Below are positions 46,535 through 55,339 of a DNA stretch of 64,000 nucleotides, one piece after another (positions within the stretch are counted from its first letter, which is position 1; every line of letters begins with the position of its first letter). The notes under the pieces were generated by a model, which was not told the DNA's origin, did no database searches, and saw only the letters and a list, made by a program, of their open reading frames with translations. The stretch comes from Leptospira neocaledonica (GTDB lineage: Bacteria; Spirochaetota; Leptospiria; Leptospirales; Leptospiraceae), in contig NZ_NPEA01000001.1 of the NCBI RefSeq assembly GCF_002812205.1, forward strand, positions 434,001 through 498,000. The letters run 5' to 3'. The position numbers and the translations under genes are program-made.

Positions 46535-47812
46535 ATGGATTACCATTTTGTTTCACCGAAAGAAGCAGTTTTAGAGATCAAAAATGACCAAAGGGTTTTT
46601 ATCCACAGTGTATATGCTGCTCCCAAACTTTTAATCGAAGCATTGAGCGCCAGAGCATCGGAATTACAAAATATTGAGATCGTTCATATTCATACGGAAG
46701 GAGAAGTCCCGTATGCACAAAATGGAATGGAGACTTCTTTTCATACAAATGCATTATTCGTGGGTGCAAACATGAGAGAAGCAGTCAAGGAAGGAAGAGC
46801 GGATTATCTTCCTATCTTCTTAAGCGAATGCCCTTCTTTATTCAGAAAAAAGATACTTCCATTAGATGTTGCCCTTATCACAGTTTCTCCTCCTGACAAA
46901 CATGGGTTTTGTTCTTTGGGAGTTTCGGTGGATACGAGCAAGGCCGCCGTTGATTCAGCCAATCTTGTGATTGCTCAGGTGAACCATTTTATGCCCAGAA
47001 CCCACGGGGACGGAATCGTTCATATAAACAAAATCCATAAATTAGTAGAAGGTAATATTCCATTATTGGAGGCAAAACATGCAGAACCGAACGAGGTAGA
47101 AGCTAAGATCGGTGAATATATTGCGGGTCTTGTAGAAGACGGAGCAACTCTGCAAATGGGGATTGGAGCCATTCCAGATGCGGTTCTGTCTTGTTTACAA
47201 AATCATAAAGATTTAGGAATTCATACCGAAATGTTTTCGGATGGTGTAATTCCTTTGGTGGAAAAAGGAATTATCACAGGCAAAAACAAAAGAATTCATC
47301 CAGGAAAAATAGTAACGGGTTTCGTGATGGGAACCAGAAAACTTTACGATTTTGTGGATGATAATCCTGAAGTTGTATTTTTAGATATAGGTTATATCAA
47401 CGATACTGCAAATATCCGCAAAAACCCAAAAGTAACAGCGATCAACTCTGCAATCGAAGTAGATCTTACCGGCCAAGTATGTGCGGATTCAATCGGGACC
47501 AGACAATATTCCGGTGTGGGAGGACAGATGGATTTTATCCGAGGCGCTTCTCTTTCGGAAGGAGGAAAGCCGATCATTGCACTTCCCTCTGTGACCTCTC
47601 ATGGAAAATCCAGGATCGTTCCTATTCTACAACCCGGTGCAAGCGTAACCACCACCAGAGCAAATGTTCATTATGTAATTACTGAATACGGGATCGCAGA
47701 TCTTTACGGCAAAAATCTAAAACAAAGAGCGAAACTACTTACAGAAATTGCTCATCCGAATCATAGAGAATCCTTGGAAAGAGAGGCATTCGAAAGATTC
47801 AAAGGATTCTAA
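46535..47812 (+). CDS. Acetyl-CoA hydrolase/transferase (4-hydroxybutyrate CoA-transferase-like)
   Basis: A 425-residue class I CoA-transferase. Motifs are VHIHTEGEVPYAQ, a mid-protein LQMGIGAIPDAVLSCLQNHK, the catalytic glutamate in LGIHTEMFSDGVIPL (about residue 240), GVGGQMDFIRGASLSEGGKP, and TEYGIADLYGKNLKQRAKLL. It would move CoA between acetate and a 4-carbon or similar acid. The frame also opens at TTG 46496 without a ribosome binding site. I prefer the ATG at 46535, which aligns with the usual short N-terminus. It is a single gene between the kinase and the oxidase operon. Confidence 0.9.
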   Translation: MDYHFVSPKEAVLEIKNDQRVFIHSVYAAPKLLIEALSARASELQNIEIVHIHTEGEVPYAQNGMETSFHTNALFVGANMREAVKEGRADYLPIFLSECPSLFRKKILPLDVALITVSPPDKHGFCSLGVSVDTSKAAVDSANLVIAQVNHFMPRTHGDGIVHINKIHKLVEGNIPLLEAKHAEPNEVEAKIGEYIAGLVEDGATLQMGIGAIPDAVLSCLQNHKDLGIHTEMFSDGVIPLVEKGIITGKNKRIHPGKIVTGFVMGTRKLYDFVDDNPEVVFLDIGYINDTANIRKNPKVTAINSAIEVDLTGQVCADSIGTRQYSGVGGQMDFIRGASLSEGGKPIIALPSVTSHGKSRIVPILQPGASVTTTRANVHYVITEYGIADLYGKNLKQRAKLLTEIAHPNHRESLEREAFERFKGF

Positions 47813-47907
47813 TTCTCAAAATCCTAACTCCACATACATTCACATCATATTATATTTTTATTATACAATAATTCATAAACAATAACAATCAGCTCACCTT
47901 TCTCCAA

Positions 47908-47921
47908 TTGACAATTATCAA
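47908..47921. promoter_or_regulatory. FNR-like box upstream of ccoN
   Basis: TTGACAATTATCAA matches the FNR/FixK consensus TTGAT-N4-ATCAA at nine of ten defined positions and keeps the dyad. It is centred about 104 bp before the ccoN start chosen here. No good -10 hexamer lies at the expected class II spacing, and a TATACAAT at 47862-47869 lies upstream of it. The mode of action, or even its activity, is therefore uncertain. Confidence 0.6.
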
Positions 47922-48018
47922 GGCCGTTTTGAGGGAAGAAGAAGTCGGATTCCTTGCCTTTCGACATTCCAATCTAAATGTGGAATTATCCTTCACGGAA
48001 AAACCGGAGAGATCAAGA

Positions 48019-49458
48019 ATGAGTTCTTCAGAACAAAAATATAACGATACGATCGTCAAAGGATTTTTGATATCGGGACTGGTCTGGGGTCTGGCTTCCA
48101 TGCTTGTGGGAGTATGGATCGCTTTCCAAATGGTGTATCCCGAATTAAATTTCGGACCATACTTCACATTCGGCAGGCTGAGACCCTTACATACGAACGC
48201 AGCGATTTTCGGATTTGCATTGAGTATCGTATTTGCAACAGGCTATCACACGGTGCAAAGACTTTGTAGAGTGAGAATTTGGAGTGATAAACTTTCTAAT
48301 CTTCATTTATTCTTATACAACCTTTCGATTGTAGCAGCTGCAATCACTCTACCTTTGGGCTTAAACCAATCCAAAGAATACGCTGAGTTAGAATGGCCAT
48401 TGGATCTTTTGATCGTAGTTTGGTTTGTAGTGTTCTTGATTAATTATTTCGGGACCATCTTCACCCGCCAGGAAAAACAACTTTATGCAGCGATATGGTT
48501 TTATATCGCTTCATGGGTGACCATCCCGATCTTATTTATTGTAAATAACCTTTCTATTCCGGTAAGTTGGATCAAATCCTATTCCGTTTATTCGGGAGTG
48601 TATGACGCAAACATACAATGGTGGTATGGGCATAATGCTGTGGCATTCGTTCTCACCACTCCATTCTTAGGGATGATGTATTATTATCTTCCTAAACATA
48701 TCAAACAACCTATCTACAGTCACAGACTATCTATCATTCATTTCTGGAGTTTGATCTTCCTGTACATTTGGGCAGGCCCTCACCATTTACTTTACTCTCC
48801 TCTTCCAGATTGGTTACAAACCACGGGTATGGTATTCAGTATCATGTTATGGATGCCTTCTTGGGGAGGGATGTTGAACGGATTTTTGACCTTAACTCAG
48901 GCCAAGGAAAAGATCAAAACGGATGCAACCTTAAAGATGCTTTTAGTCGGGCTCACATTCTACGGTATGTCCACATTTGAAGGCCCACTTCTTTCTATCA
49001 GAGCAGTTAGCGGTTTAGGTCATAATACGGATTGGATCATCGGTCACGTTCATGGAGGAACTCTAGGTTGGGTAGGAATGATGTCGTTTGCGGCGATTTA
49101 CTACTTAGTTCCAAGATTATGGGATACAAATCTATTCTCCGAAAGATTGGCTAACGTTCATTTCTGGATCGCTACACTCGGTATCTTATTGTATATCGTA
49201 TCCATGTGGGTATCCGGAATCAGCGAAGGATCCATGTGGAGAGCGGTAGACGAAACAGGCTCCTTAAAATTCCCGAATTGGGTTCAGATCACGGAAACAT
49301 TAAAACCTTACAGATTATTTAGGGGGATCGGCGGGGGACTCTATCTATCAGGAGTTGTATTAATGATTTATAATGTTGTCCGCACCATTATAAACTCAGG
49401 CTCCGGATATAAGGAAATCGATCCAAGGATCGGATTAAAAGAGGGGAAAACTGCATGA
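48019..49458 (+). CDS. ccoN: cbb3-type cytochrome c oxidase subunit I
   Basis: CcoN carries haem b, haem b3 and CuB, where oxygen is reduced. The frame opens at 47908, but the ATG at 48019 has GGAGAG before it and gives 479 aa, the normal length. About twelve membrane helices are present. Haem and copper ligand motifs are FGRLRPLHTNAAIFGF, then WWYGHNAVAFVLTTPFLGMM, AGPHHLLYSPLPDW, and DWIIGHVHGGTLGWVGMM. Its stop overlaps ccoO (ATGA). It is the first gene of an operon of nine. Confidence 0.97.
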   Translation: MSSSEQKYNDTIVKGFLISGLVWGLASMLVGVWIAFQMVYPELNFGPYFTFGRLRPLHTNAAIFGFALSIVFATGYHTVQRLCRVRIWSDKLSNLHLFLYNLSIVAAAITLPLGLNQSKEYAELEWPLDLLIVVWFVVFLINYFGTIFTRQEKQLYAAIWFYIASWVTIPILFIVNNLSIPVSWIKSYSVYSGVYDANIQWWYGHNAVAFVLTTPFLGMMYYYLPKHIKQPIYSHRLSIIHFWSLIFLYIWAGPHHLLYSPLPDWLQTTGMVFSIMLWMPSWGGMLNGFLTLTQAKEKIKTDATLKMLLVGLTFYGMSTFEGPLLSIRAVSGLGHNTDWIIGHVHGGTLGWVGMMSFAAIYYLVPRLWDTNLFSERLANVHFWIATLGILLYIVSMWVSGISEGSMWRAVDETGSLKFPNWVQITETLKPYRLFRGIGGGLYLSGVVLMIYNVVRTIINSGSGYKEIDPRIGLKEGKTA

Positions 49459-50144
49459 ATTGGTTCGACAAATTATTGGATTGGTTCTCCGGTTTTACGG
49501 ACCAGTGGGAAAAACATGGAGTAAAATTCACTTTATACACTACGATCGCTATCTTGATCGGAGGATTATTTGAGCTGGTCCCGCCGTTTTTTCTTACAAA
49601 AACCGCTGAACCTATCCAGAACGTAAAGCCGTATAACGCGTTAGAACTAGCAGGAAGAGATGTTTATCAGAAAGAAGGATGTAATAACTGCCACACTCAG
49701 ATGATTCGACCTTTCAAATGGGAAGTGGATCGTTTCGACCCTCAGCATTCTTACGGAAAAGACGGATATTCCAAAGCGGGAGAATATGTTTACGATCACC
49801 CATTCTTATGGGGATCCAAAAGAACAGGACCTGATCTGGCTCACGAATCTCAGATCCAATCTTCTGCAGAATGGCATAAGACACATTTGATCAATCCTAG
49901 AGATACAGCCAAAGGTTCTATCATGCCTGCTTATCCTTGGTTATTCGAAGAGTCTTCTATCATTGATGCTTCAAAGATCGCTGATCATATGAGAGGCCTC
50001 CAAAAGATCGGAGTTCCCTACACGGAAGAAGATATCAGCTCCGCTCCTACTCTATTGGCAGGAAAAACCGCCGGCGATGCTCTCATCGCCTACCTGCTGA
50101 AATTAGGAAGAGATACCGCCGAATTGTCCAAAAGTTTACAGTGA
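49455..50144 (+). CDS. ccoO: cbb3 oxidase subunit II, monohaem cytochrome c
   Basis: The 229-residue subunit has one N-terminal membrane helix (about 25-50) and a periplasmic cytochrome c domain. The haem site is KEGCNNCHTQMIRPFKWEVD (about 75) with an axial methionine in GSIMPAYPWLF. It passes electrons to the catalytic subunit. It starts in the ccoN stop. Confidence 0.96.
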   Translation: MNWFDKLLDWFSGFTDQWEKHGVKFTLYTTIAILIGGLFELVPPFFLTKTAEPIQNVKPYNALELAGRDVYQKEGCNNCHTQMIRPFKWEVDRFDPQHSYGKDGYSKAGEYVYDHPFLWGSKRTGPDLAHESQIQSSAEWHKTHLINPRDTAKGSIMPAYPWLFEESSIIDASKIADHMRGLQKIGVPYTEEDISSAPTLLAGKTAGDALIAYLLKLGRDTAELSKSLQ

Positions 50145-50151
50145 GGTAACA

Positions 50152-50298
50152 ATGGATCTAGATACATTACAAATTTATAAATCTTTAAGACTTCCGATTC
50201 TGGTCCTTTCCATATTTACGATTATCTTATACGTATATCGAAGCTCAAGAAAGGAAAGAATGGAAAAACCTAAATTTAGAATGCTGGAGGAGGATTAA
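50152..50298 (+). CDS. ccoQ: cbb3 oxidase small subunit CcoQ
   Basis: This 48-residue gene sits between ccoO and ccoP, where CcoQ is always found. It has one membrane helix (about residues 13-30; LRLPILVLSIFTIILYVY) and then a basic stretch ending in PKFRMLEED. GTGAGGTAAC lies just before the ATG. Its own end holds the GGAGGA that serves ccoP. CcoQ stabilises the association of CcoP with the core. The C-terminal tail is strikingly like that of CcoS in the same operon. Confidence 0.9.
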   Translation: MDLDTLQIYKSLRLPILVLSIFTIILYVYRSSRKERMEKPKFRMLEED

Positions 50299-50299
50299 A

Positions 50300-50833
50300 A
50301 TGAGCGACCCAAACAAGGAATTCGACGGGATCAGACAGGCAGATAATCCTCTTCCGGAATGGTGGAAATGGGTTTTCTTAGGATGTATCATTTTTTCCGG
50401 GATTTACGCAGTATATTTCCACGGATTTTCCAACTGGGGAACAAGCGAGTATTACGCGGCCCAGATCCAAGAATACGAAAAAGAATTTCCGAATCGTAAC
50501 GTTGCAGTTGAGTCCACTGATGGCTCTAATCCTTTCAGAGGAAATCAAGACGCTATCAGTATCGGACAGAAAACATTCCAAACCTATTGTGTCGCCTGCC
50601 ATGGCCCAACGGGAGAAGGTTTAGTAGGCCCAAACCTTATGGATAAAGAGTGGTTACATGGAAATACAGATTTAGAACTTTATGCAACCGTAATGAAAGG
50701 AATTTCCGTAGAAAGGACAAAGTCAGGCAGGGGACCAATGCCTGCGCATGAGAATTCATTAGGTTCCGAAAAAGTTTACCAGGTGCTTGCTTGGTTAGCC
50801 TCCAGGAATCCGGAGCTAAAATCTTCCAAATAA
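50300..50833 (+). CDS. ccoP: cbb3 oxidase subunit III, short monohaem CcoP
   Basis: A membrane helix (about 24-42) precedes one cytochrome c domain: TYCVACHGPTGEGLVGPNLM (about 97) with the axial methionine in GRGPMPAHE. At 177 residues and with a single CxxCH it is about 110 residues shorter than the diheme CcoP of proteobacteria; one haem domain is missing altogether. The electron-entry path is therefore shorter. The start is one base after the ccoQ stop. Confidence 0.95.
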   Translation: MSDPNKEFDGIRQADNPLPEWWKWVFLGCIIFSGIYAVYFHGFSNWGTSEYYAAQIQEYEKEFPNRNVAVESTDGSNPFRGNQDAISIGQKTFQTYCVACHGPTGEGLVGPNLMDKEWLHGNTDLELYATVMKGISVERTKSGRGPMPAHENSLGSEKVYQVLAWLASRNPELKSSK

Positions 50834-50867
50834 GTTTAACCGTCTCAGAGAATCAATAGGAGGAGCA

Positions 50868-52235
50868 ATGATCATTTCAAGGCCAATGCAAGGAAAGATA
50901 AGGACCGCCAGAAATTACGTCCAGGTATTCTTGGTTCTTCTCTTTTTTATAACTCCTTGGATTCGCTGGGACGGATTTCAAATTATCCGATTGGATATAC
51001 CGGATAGAAAGTTTTTTCTATTCGGTCATATTTTTATTCCTCAGGAGGGATACTTTCTTCATTTATTCCTGATCGCAGCAGGACTTTGCCTCTTCTTCTT
51101 TACTACTCTAATCGGTAGAGTCTGGTGCGGATGGGCCTGTCCTCAAACAATCTACTCTGATATTTTTGATTGGATAGGAAGAAGGATCCAAAATTCTAAA
51201 TATGGAAAACAAGACGCAAACCGTGCATTGGTAATTTTAACTCATATAGCTTGGATCTTAGTCGGCTTTGCTGCATCTTTCGCTTGGATCTCTTATTTTT
51301 CAGATCCATACCAAATGATCACATATTTCAAAAATCCTAATTTAGATTTCCCTACTTGGTTTTTATTCTTAGGATTTTTTACATTCGCGATGTATGCAGA
51401 TATAGCATTCATACGGGAACAATTCTGTAAATACGGTTGTCCGTATGCACGTTTCCAAACAGTGATGATGGACAATCATTCCGTTAATATCACTTACGAT
51501 TACACAAGAGGAGAGCCTAGAAGAAAGGGGAAAACAAAGGTCGGGGACTGCACAGCTTGTAATATGTGCCTTGTAGTATGTCCCACAGGAATAGATATTA
51601 GAGACGGAGCAAATCCTTGGTGTATTGCCTGCGGAAAATGTTCAGATGCATGCACAAAACAAATGGGCAAGGAAAATAAGAAAACACTGATCGGATATTG
51701 GTCAGAAAACCAGATCTCCCAAAAAGGATCTTCTATCCGTTGGATCCGTCCAAGAACCATTATATATGCACTTTCCTTAATACTTACAATTTCTTCTATT
51801 GGAATTTTATTATCAAACAGAGTTCCACTCTATCTCTCCGTTCTTCCGGACAGAAATATACAACCGATGTTAATCCAAGATGGGATCGTTCGTAACTTTT
51901 ACGAAGTACAAATGCAGAACCTGACCTCTAAAGATAGAATTCTAAAATTTGAAATAGAAAATTCTGATCTCCAAGGAGAAAGAAAGATACTCGTTGGCGG
52001 AACGGAACAAGCCATAGTAGAGCTAAAGGGTGATTCCGAAGAAAGATACAGGCTATTCATAGAACTTAAAATAACGGAGCAGGATTCTAAAAAAAGAAGC
52101 CACGATATCAAGCTAAAAGTAATCGATATTCAAGATTTAGAATATTCTAAATCTGAAACAGTTCCGTTCCTACTTCCGGTATCTATATCCGGATGGAAAT
52201 TACCAAATGATGAGAGGATAGTCCATGGACGTTAG
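50868..52235 (+). CDS. ccoG: Cytochrome c oxidase accessory protein CcoG (FixG)
   Basis: A 455-residue membrane ferredoxin-like protein. It has membrane helices in the first 200 residues, with VWCGWACPQTIYSDIFDW and REQFCKYGCPYARFQTVM. Two 4Fe-4S motifs follow (CTACNMCLVVCPTGIDIRDG and NPWCIACGKCSDACTKQ, about 225-265). A C-terminal Ig-like FixG domain comes last. CcoG is thought to reduce copper(II) to copper(I) for cbb3 assembly. AGGAGGAGCA-like sequence precedes the ATG. It overlaps ccoH by 11 bp. Confidence 0.96.
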   Translation: MIISRPMQGKIRTARNYVQVFLVLLFFITPWIRWDGFQIIRLDIPDRKFFLFGHIFIPQEGYFLHLFLIAAGLCLFFFTTLIGRVWCGWACPQTIYSDIFDWIGRRIQNSKYGKQDANRALVILTHIAWILVGFAASFAWISYFSDPYQMITYFKNPNLDFPTWFLFLGFFTFAMYADIAFIREQFCKYGCPYARFQTVMMDNHSVNITYDYTRGEPRRKGKTKVGDCTACNMCLVVCPTGIDIRDGANPWCIACGKCSDACTKQMGKENKKTLIGYWSENQISQKGSSIRWIRPRTIIYALSLILTISSIGILLSNRVPLYLSVLPDRNIQPMLIQDGIVRNFYEVQMQNLTSKDRILKFEIENSDLQGERKILVGGTEQAIVELKGDSEERYRLFIELKITEQDSKKRSHDIKLKVIDIQDLEYSKSETVPFLLPVSISGWKLPNDERIVHGR

Positions 52236-52710
52236 TTTAAAAAGAGCATTTTGGGTGATCAAGATCGCATTTCTGGCAATATTTGTAGCTACATTTTACA
52301 CGGTAAAACTTGCATTAGCTGGCCATACACCCGCTATCGACTCCAATTATTACGAAAAAGGGCTCAAATATGAACAGTCGATTCTTTCCCAAAGAAAAAT
52401 GATAGAAGCTGGCTACGGATTCCAGGCGGATTGGATCCAAAATCCTAATTCAATGCGATCAGGAAAGCAAGAGCTACAGTTGGAATTCAAACATTACGGG
52501 CAAAAGATCAAAGGTGCTCAGATCCAAGTCCAATTGGATAAAACCGCGACTGAAAAATTTAATGAGACAATCACCTTAAAAGAAGGAACTTCGGGAAAAT
52601 ACCAAGGAACACTCTTTGTTCCCTTCCCAGGAGAATGGAGAATTTCAATCTCCGCCAAAATTCCAGAGGGAACCTTGGAAAAAACCGTAACCGTTAAGGT
52701 GACCCCTTGA
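52225..52710 (+). CDS. ccoH: cbb3 oxidase assembly protein CcoH (FixH)
   Basis: A 161-residue protein with one N-terminal membrane helix (about 10-30), then the typical SNYYEKGLKYEQSILSQRKM segment and a beta-rich periplasmic domain ending WRISISAKIPEGTLEKTVTV. FixH is needed for assembly and helps bring subunits together. It overlaps ccoG at its start and ccoI at its end (ATGA-type coupling). Confidence 0.93.
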   Translation: MDVSLKRAFWVIKIAFLAIFVATFYTVKLALAGHTPAIDSNYYEKGLKYEQSILSQRKMIEAGYGFQADWIQNPNSMRSGKQELQLEFKHYGQKIKGAQIQVQLDKTATEKFNETITLKEGTSGKYQGTLFVPFPGEWRISISAKIPEGTLEKTVTVKVTP

Positions 52711-55175
52711 AAGTATTAGAAAACAAAACATTATGTTTTCATTGTAATACCGAGATAGAAGGGGTATCCATACACAGAAAGGAACAAGGATTAGAGAGAG
52801 AATATTGTTGCAATGGATGTGCGGAAATCTCTCATCTATTGTTAGAAAACGGACTGGATCAATTCTACCAGATTAGAGGAACCCAATCCCTAGAACCGAT
52901 CGATACGTATGCTCCACAATTTTCTCCTGAAGAATTGGACAATGAATCCGTATATTCTGAATATTTAGATAAGAAGAATGGTTCGGACTCAAATGTATAC
53001 ATCACCGTTACAAATCTACATTGTTCTGCCTGTGTATGGTTGATAGAAACTGTTCTCACTAAAACAGAAGGGATCCGAGAAGCAAGGATCAATTTTGGAA
53101 CAGGAAGACTTAAAATAGGATTCGATCTTTCTAAGATTACCCTCGGGAAAATTATCAAAACAATCGAAAGTTTGGGATACAAGGCCAAACTGTATTCTCC
53201 ACTTAAAGCGGAATCCAAGGTGGAAAAACCATTTCAAGAACTAAGCACTCGAATGATAGTCGCGGGTTTCTGTTGGGGAAATATCATGTTATTCTCTGCC
53301 AGTCTCTATGCAGGTTATTTCGAAGGAATGGAATTAAATATTAAAAATTTATTCCATTATATTTCCTGGATATTTGCTACCCCAGTTTATTTTTACTCAG
53401 GCTATCCTTTCTGGAAAGGAGCCTACGAATCCTGGAAAAGAAAACTTCTTGGAATGGATACATTATTATTCGCAGGGGTAAGTCTCGCTTACTTCTACAG
53501 TATCTATGTAAACATTTCCGGAAAAGGAGAGGTTTATTTCGACTCTGTTTGCACCATATACTTCTTCATATTACTTGGAAAATATTTTGAAGCAATGATC
53601 CGCTACAAAGCAGGAACAAAAATCGGAGAATTACTCTCTCTTCTGCCAGAGGAATACGAAGTTTCTAAAAAAGGAAATTGGTCCAAACAGTCCTCCTCTT
53701 CGATTGAAAAAGGAGATATAATTAAATTATCCTTGGGAAGTAAGGCCCCAGTAGACGGGGTCTTAGAATCGGAGACCGCATTTTTTGATGAATCCGTTTT
53801 GACCGGAGAAAGTAAACCGATCCGAAAAACCATAGGAGCGGAGATCAAAGCAGGTTCAGTTTCACTTTCCACGGATATAAAATTCAAAGCAAAAGGAAAT
53901 ACAAATGAAAGTTCACTCGCTCAGATCGGCAGAATATTAGAAGATTCTTTATTAACAAAGCCGAAAATCCAAAGAAGTACGGATAAACTTGCCGCTGTTT
54001 TCATAAAAGTTGTATTATTTGTTGCAATCGGAACATTTATCTATTGGTTTAAGTTTCATTCTACAGAAGACGCGATCTTGAATACGATCAGCGTTTTGAT
54101 TGTAGCCTGCCCTTGTGCATTGGGCTTAAGCGTTCCTGCCGCACTAGTGATCAGCCATTTACTCCAATCAAAAGAAGGTGTACTAGTTAAAAATCCGGAG
54201 TCTGTGGAAATTTTAGCAAAAGCAAACCGTATCTTCTTTGACAAAACTGGAACCTTGACCACAGGCAAAATGGAATTGAGTGCAGAAAAATATTTTGTGA
54301 TAGATGAAAACCTATCCAAATTCAGAGAGATCGCAATTCGATTAGAATCCAATTCTACTCATCCAATCGCAAAATCAATTATCGAAACTTTTGCATCGGA
54401 TGCTCCAAAGTTTTCAGAAAATATTAGCAACGATAAGTTCAGAGGAGGTCCCGCGAGTATCTCCTCAGGCGGTTGGAGCTCCTACAAAGAAATACCGGGA
54501 GAAGGAATGGAGGCAATATTCCGAGGTAAAACTTACAGAATCGGAAAAAAAAATTTTGCCTGGGAAAATCGGCCGGAAAACGACGGGTGGGTTCATCTTT
54601 CCGAGAATGGTATCCCCTTAGTCGCTTGGGAATTTAAGGATAAGGCCAGAGTAGAGGCAAAAGAGGCCATCAAAGAATTAAAATTATTTTTCTCTAATAT
54701 GGAAATTCTTTCCGGGGATATTTCTTCCAAGGTAGAGACACTTTCCAAAGAGCTCGAGATTCGAAATTATAAGGCAAATCTAACTCCTATCCAAAAAAAA
54801 GAAAGGATCTTAGAAGCACAATCTTCCGGAGAAGTGGTCCTTATGGTGGGAGACGGGATTAACGATTCTGCATGTATCGCACAGGCGGATCTGGGAATTT
54901 CCATGGGAATGGGCTCCGATCTTTCTTTAGATAAATCGGATATTATATTGGTAAAAAACAGATTAGATTCCCTTCCTAAATCCGTATTGATTGCCCAAAA
55001 AACAAGAAGGGTCATACTTCAAAATATTTGTCTTTCTTTAATTTATAATTCTATAATGATCCCGTTAGCGGCAGGAGGATTCATGCTCCCCGTAATCTGT
55101 GCGGGTTTTATGACATTAAGCTCGCTGACAGTGGTCCTAAATTCAATTTCTTTAAAACATAGGGTATTTACATGA
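52707..55175 (+). CDS. ccoI: Copper-exporting P1B-type ATPase CcoI (FixI)
   Basis: The 822-residue pump delivers copper across the inner membrane for the CuB centre. Domains in order: an N-terminal zinc-finger-like region (CFHCNTEIEG and CCNGCAEISH), a heavy-metal domain (LHCSACVWLIE, about 104), membrane helices, the actuator domain (VLTGESKPIRK), the membrane metal site ACPCALGLSVPAAL, the phosphorylation motif FFDKTGTLTTGKM (about 512), and the hinge MVGDGINDSACIAQADLGIS. It belongs to the slow CtpA/FixI group. It starts and ends in four-base overlaps with ccoH and ccoS. Confidence 0.96.
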   Translation: MKVLENKTLCFHCNTEIEGVSIHRKEQGLEREYCCNGCAEISHLLLENGLDQFYQIRGTQSLEPIDTYAPQFSPEELDNESVYSEYLDKKNGSDSNVYITVTNLHCSACVWLIETVLTKTEGIREARINFGTGRLKIGFDLSKITLGKIIKTIESLGYKAKLYSPLKAESKVEKPFQELSTRMIVAGFCWGNIMLFSASLYAGYFEGMELNIKNLFHYISWIFATPVYFYSGYPFWKGAYESWKRKLLGMDTLLFAGVSLAYFYSIYVNISGKGEVYFDSVCTIYFFILLGKYFEAMIRYKAGTKIGELLSLLPEEYEVSKKGNWSKQSSSSIEKGDIIKLSLGSKAPVDGVLESETAFFDESVLTGESKPIRKTIGAEIKAGSVSLSTDIKFKAKGNTNESSLAQIGRILEDSLLTKPKIQRSTDKLAAVFIKVVLFVAIGTFIYWFKFHSTEDAILNTISVLIVACPCALGLSVPAALVISHLLQSKEGVLVKNPESVEILAKANRIFFDKTGTLTTGKMELSAEKYFVIDENLSKFREIAIRLESNSTHPIAKSIIETFASDAPKFSENISNDKFRGGPASISSGGWSSYKEIPGEGMEAIFRGKTYRIGKKNFAWENRPENDGWVHLSENGIPLVAWEFKDKARVEAKEAIKELKLFFSNMEILSGDISSKVETLSKELEIRNYKANLTPIQKKERILEAQSSGEVVLMVGDGINDSACIAQADLGISMGMGSDLSLDKSDIILVKNRLDSLPKSVLIAQKTRRVILQNICLSLIYNSIMIPLAAGGFMLPVICAGFMTLSSLTVVLNSISLKHRVFT

Positions 55176-55330
55176 ACGCTTTGTATCTAACTATACCAAT
55201 CGCACTCGTGATCTCCTTCGGGGCATTTTATGTATTTTTAATCAATCTTAAGTCGGGGCAATACGAAGATATCGAAGGCCCCAAGTATAGAATGTTATTT
55301 GAAGAAGACAAACAGGAAAAACCAAATTAG
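55172..55330 (+). CDS. ccoS: cbb3 oxidase assembly protein CcoS
   Basis: A 52-residue protein starting in the ccoI stop (ATGA). It has one membrane helix (residues 4-26), then the conserved CcoS pattern LKSGQYEDIEGPKYRMLFEED. CcoS is required for cofactor insertion into the catalytic subunit. Position after ccoI and sequence both fit. The GPKYRMLFEED tail recalls PKFRMLEED at the end of CcoQ. Confidence 0.93.
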   Translation: MNALYLTIPIALVISFGAFYVFLINLKSGQYEDIEGPKYRMLFEEDKQEKPN

Positions 55331-55339
55331 GAGTTTATT

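Noticed and set aside
53603..53887. 94-codon minus-strand frame inside ccoI
   Set aside because: It is antisense to the actuator domain of the copper ATPase and has no features of a gene.
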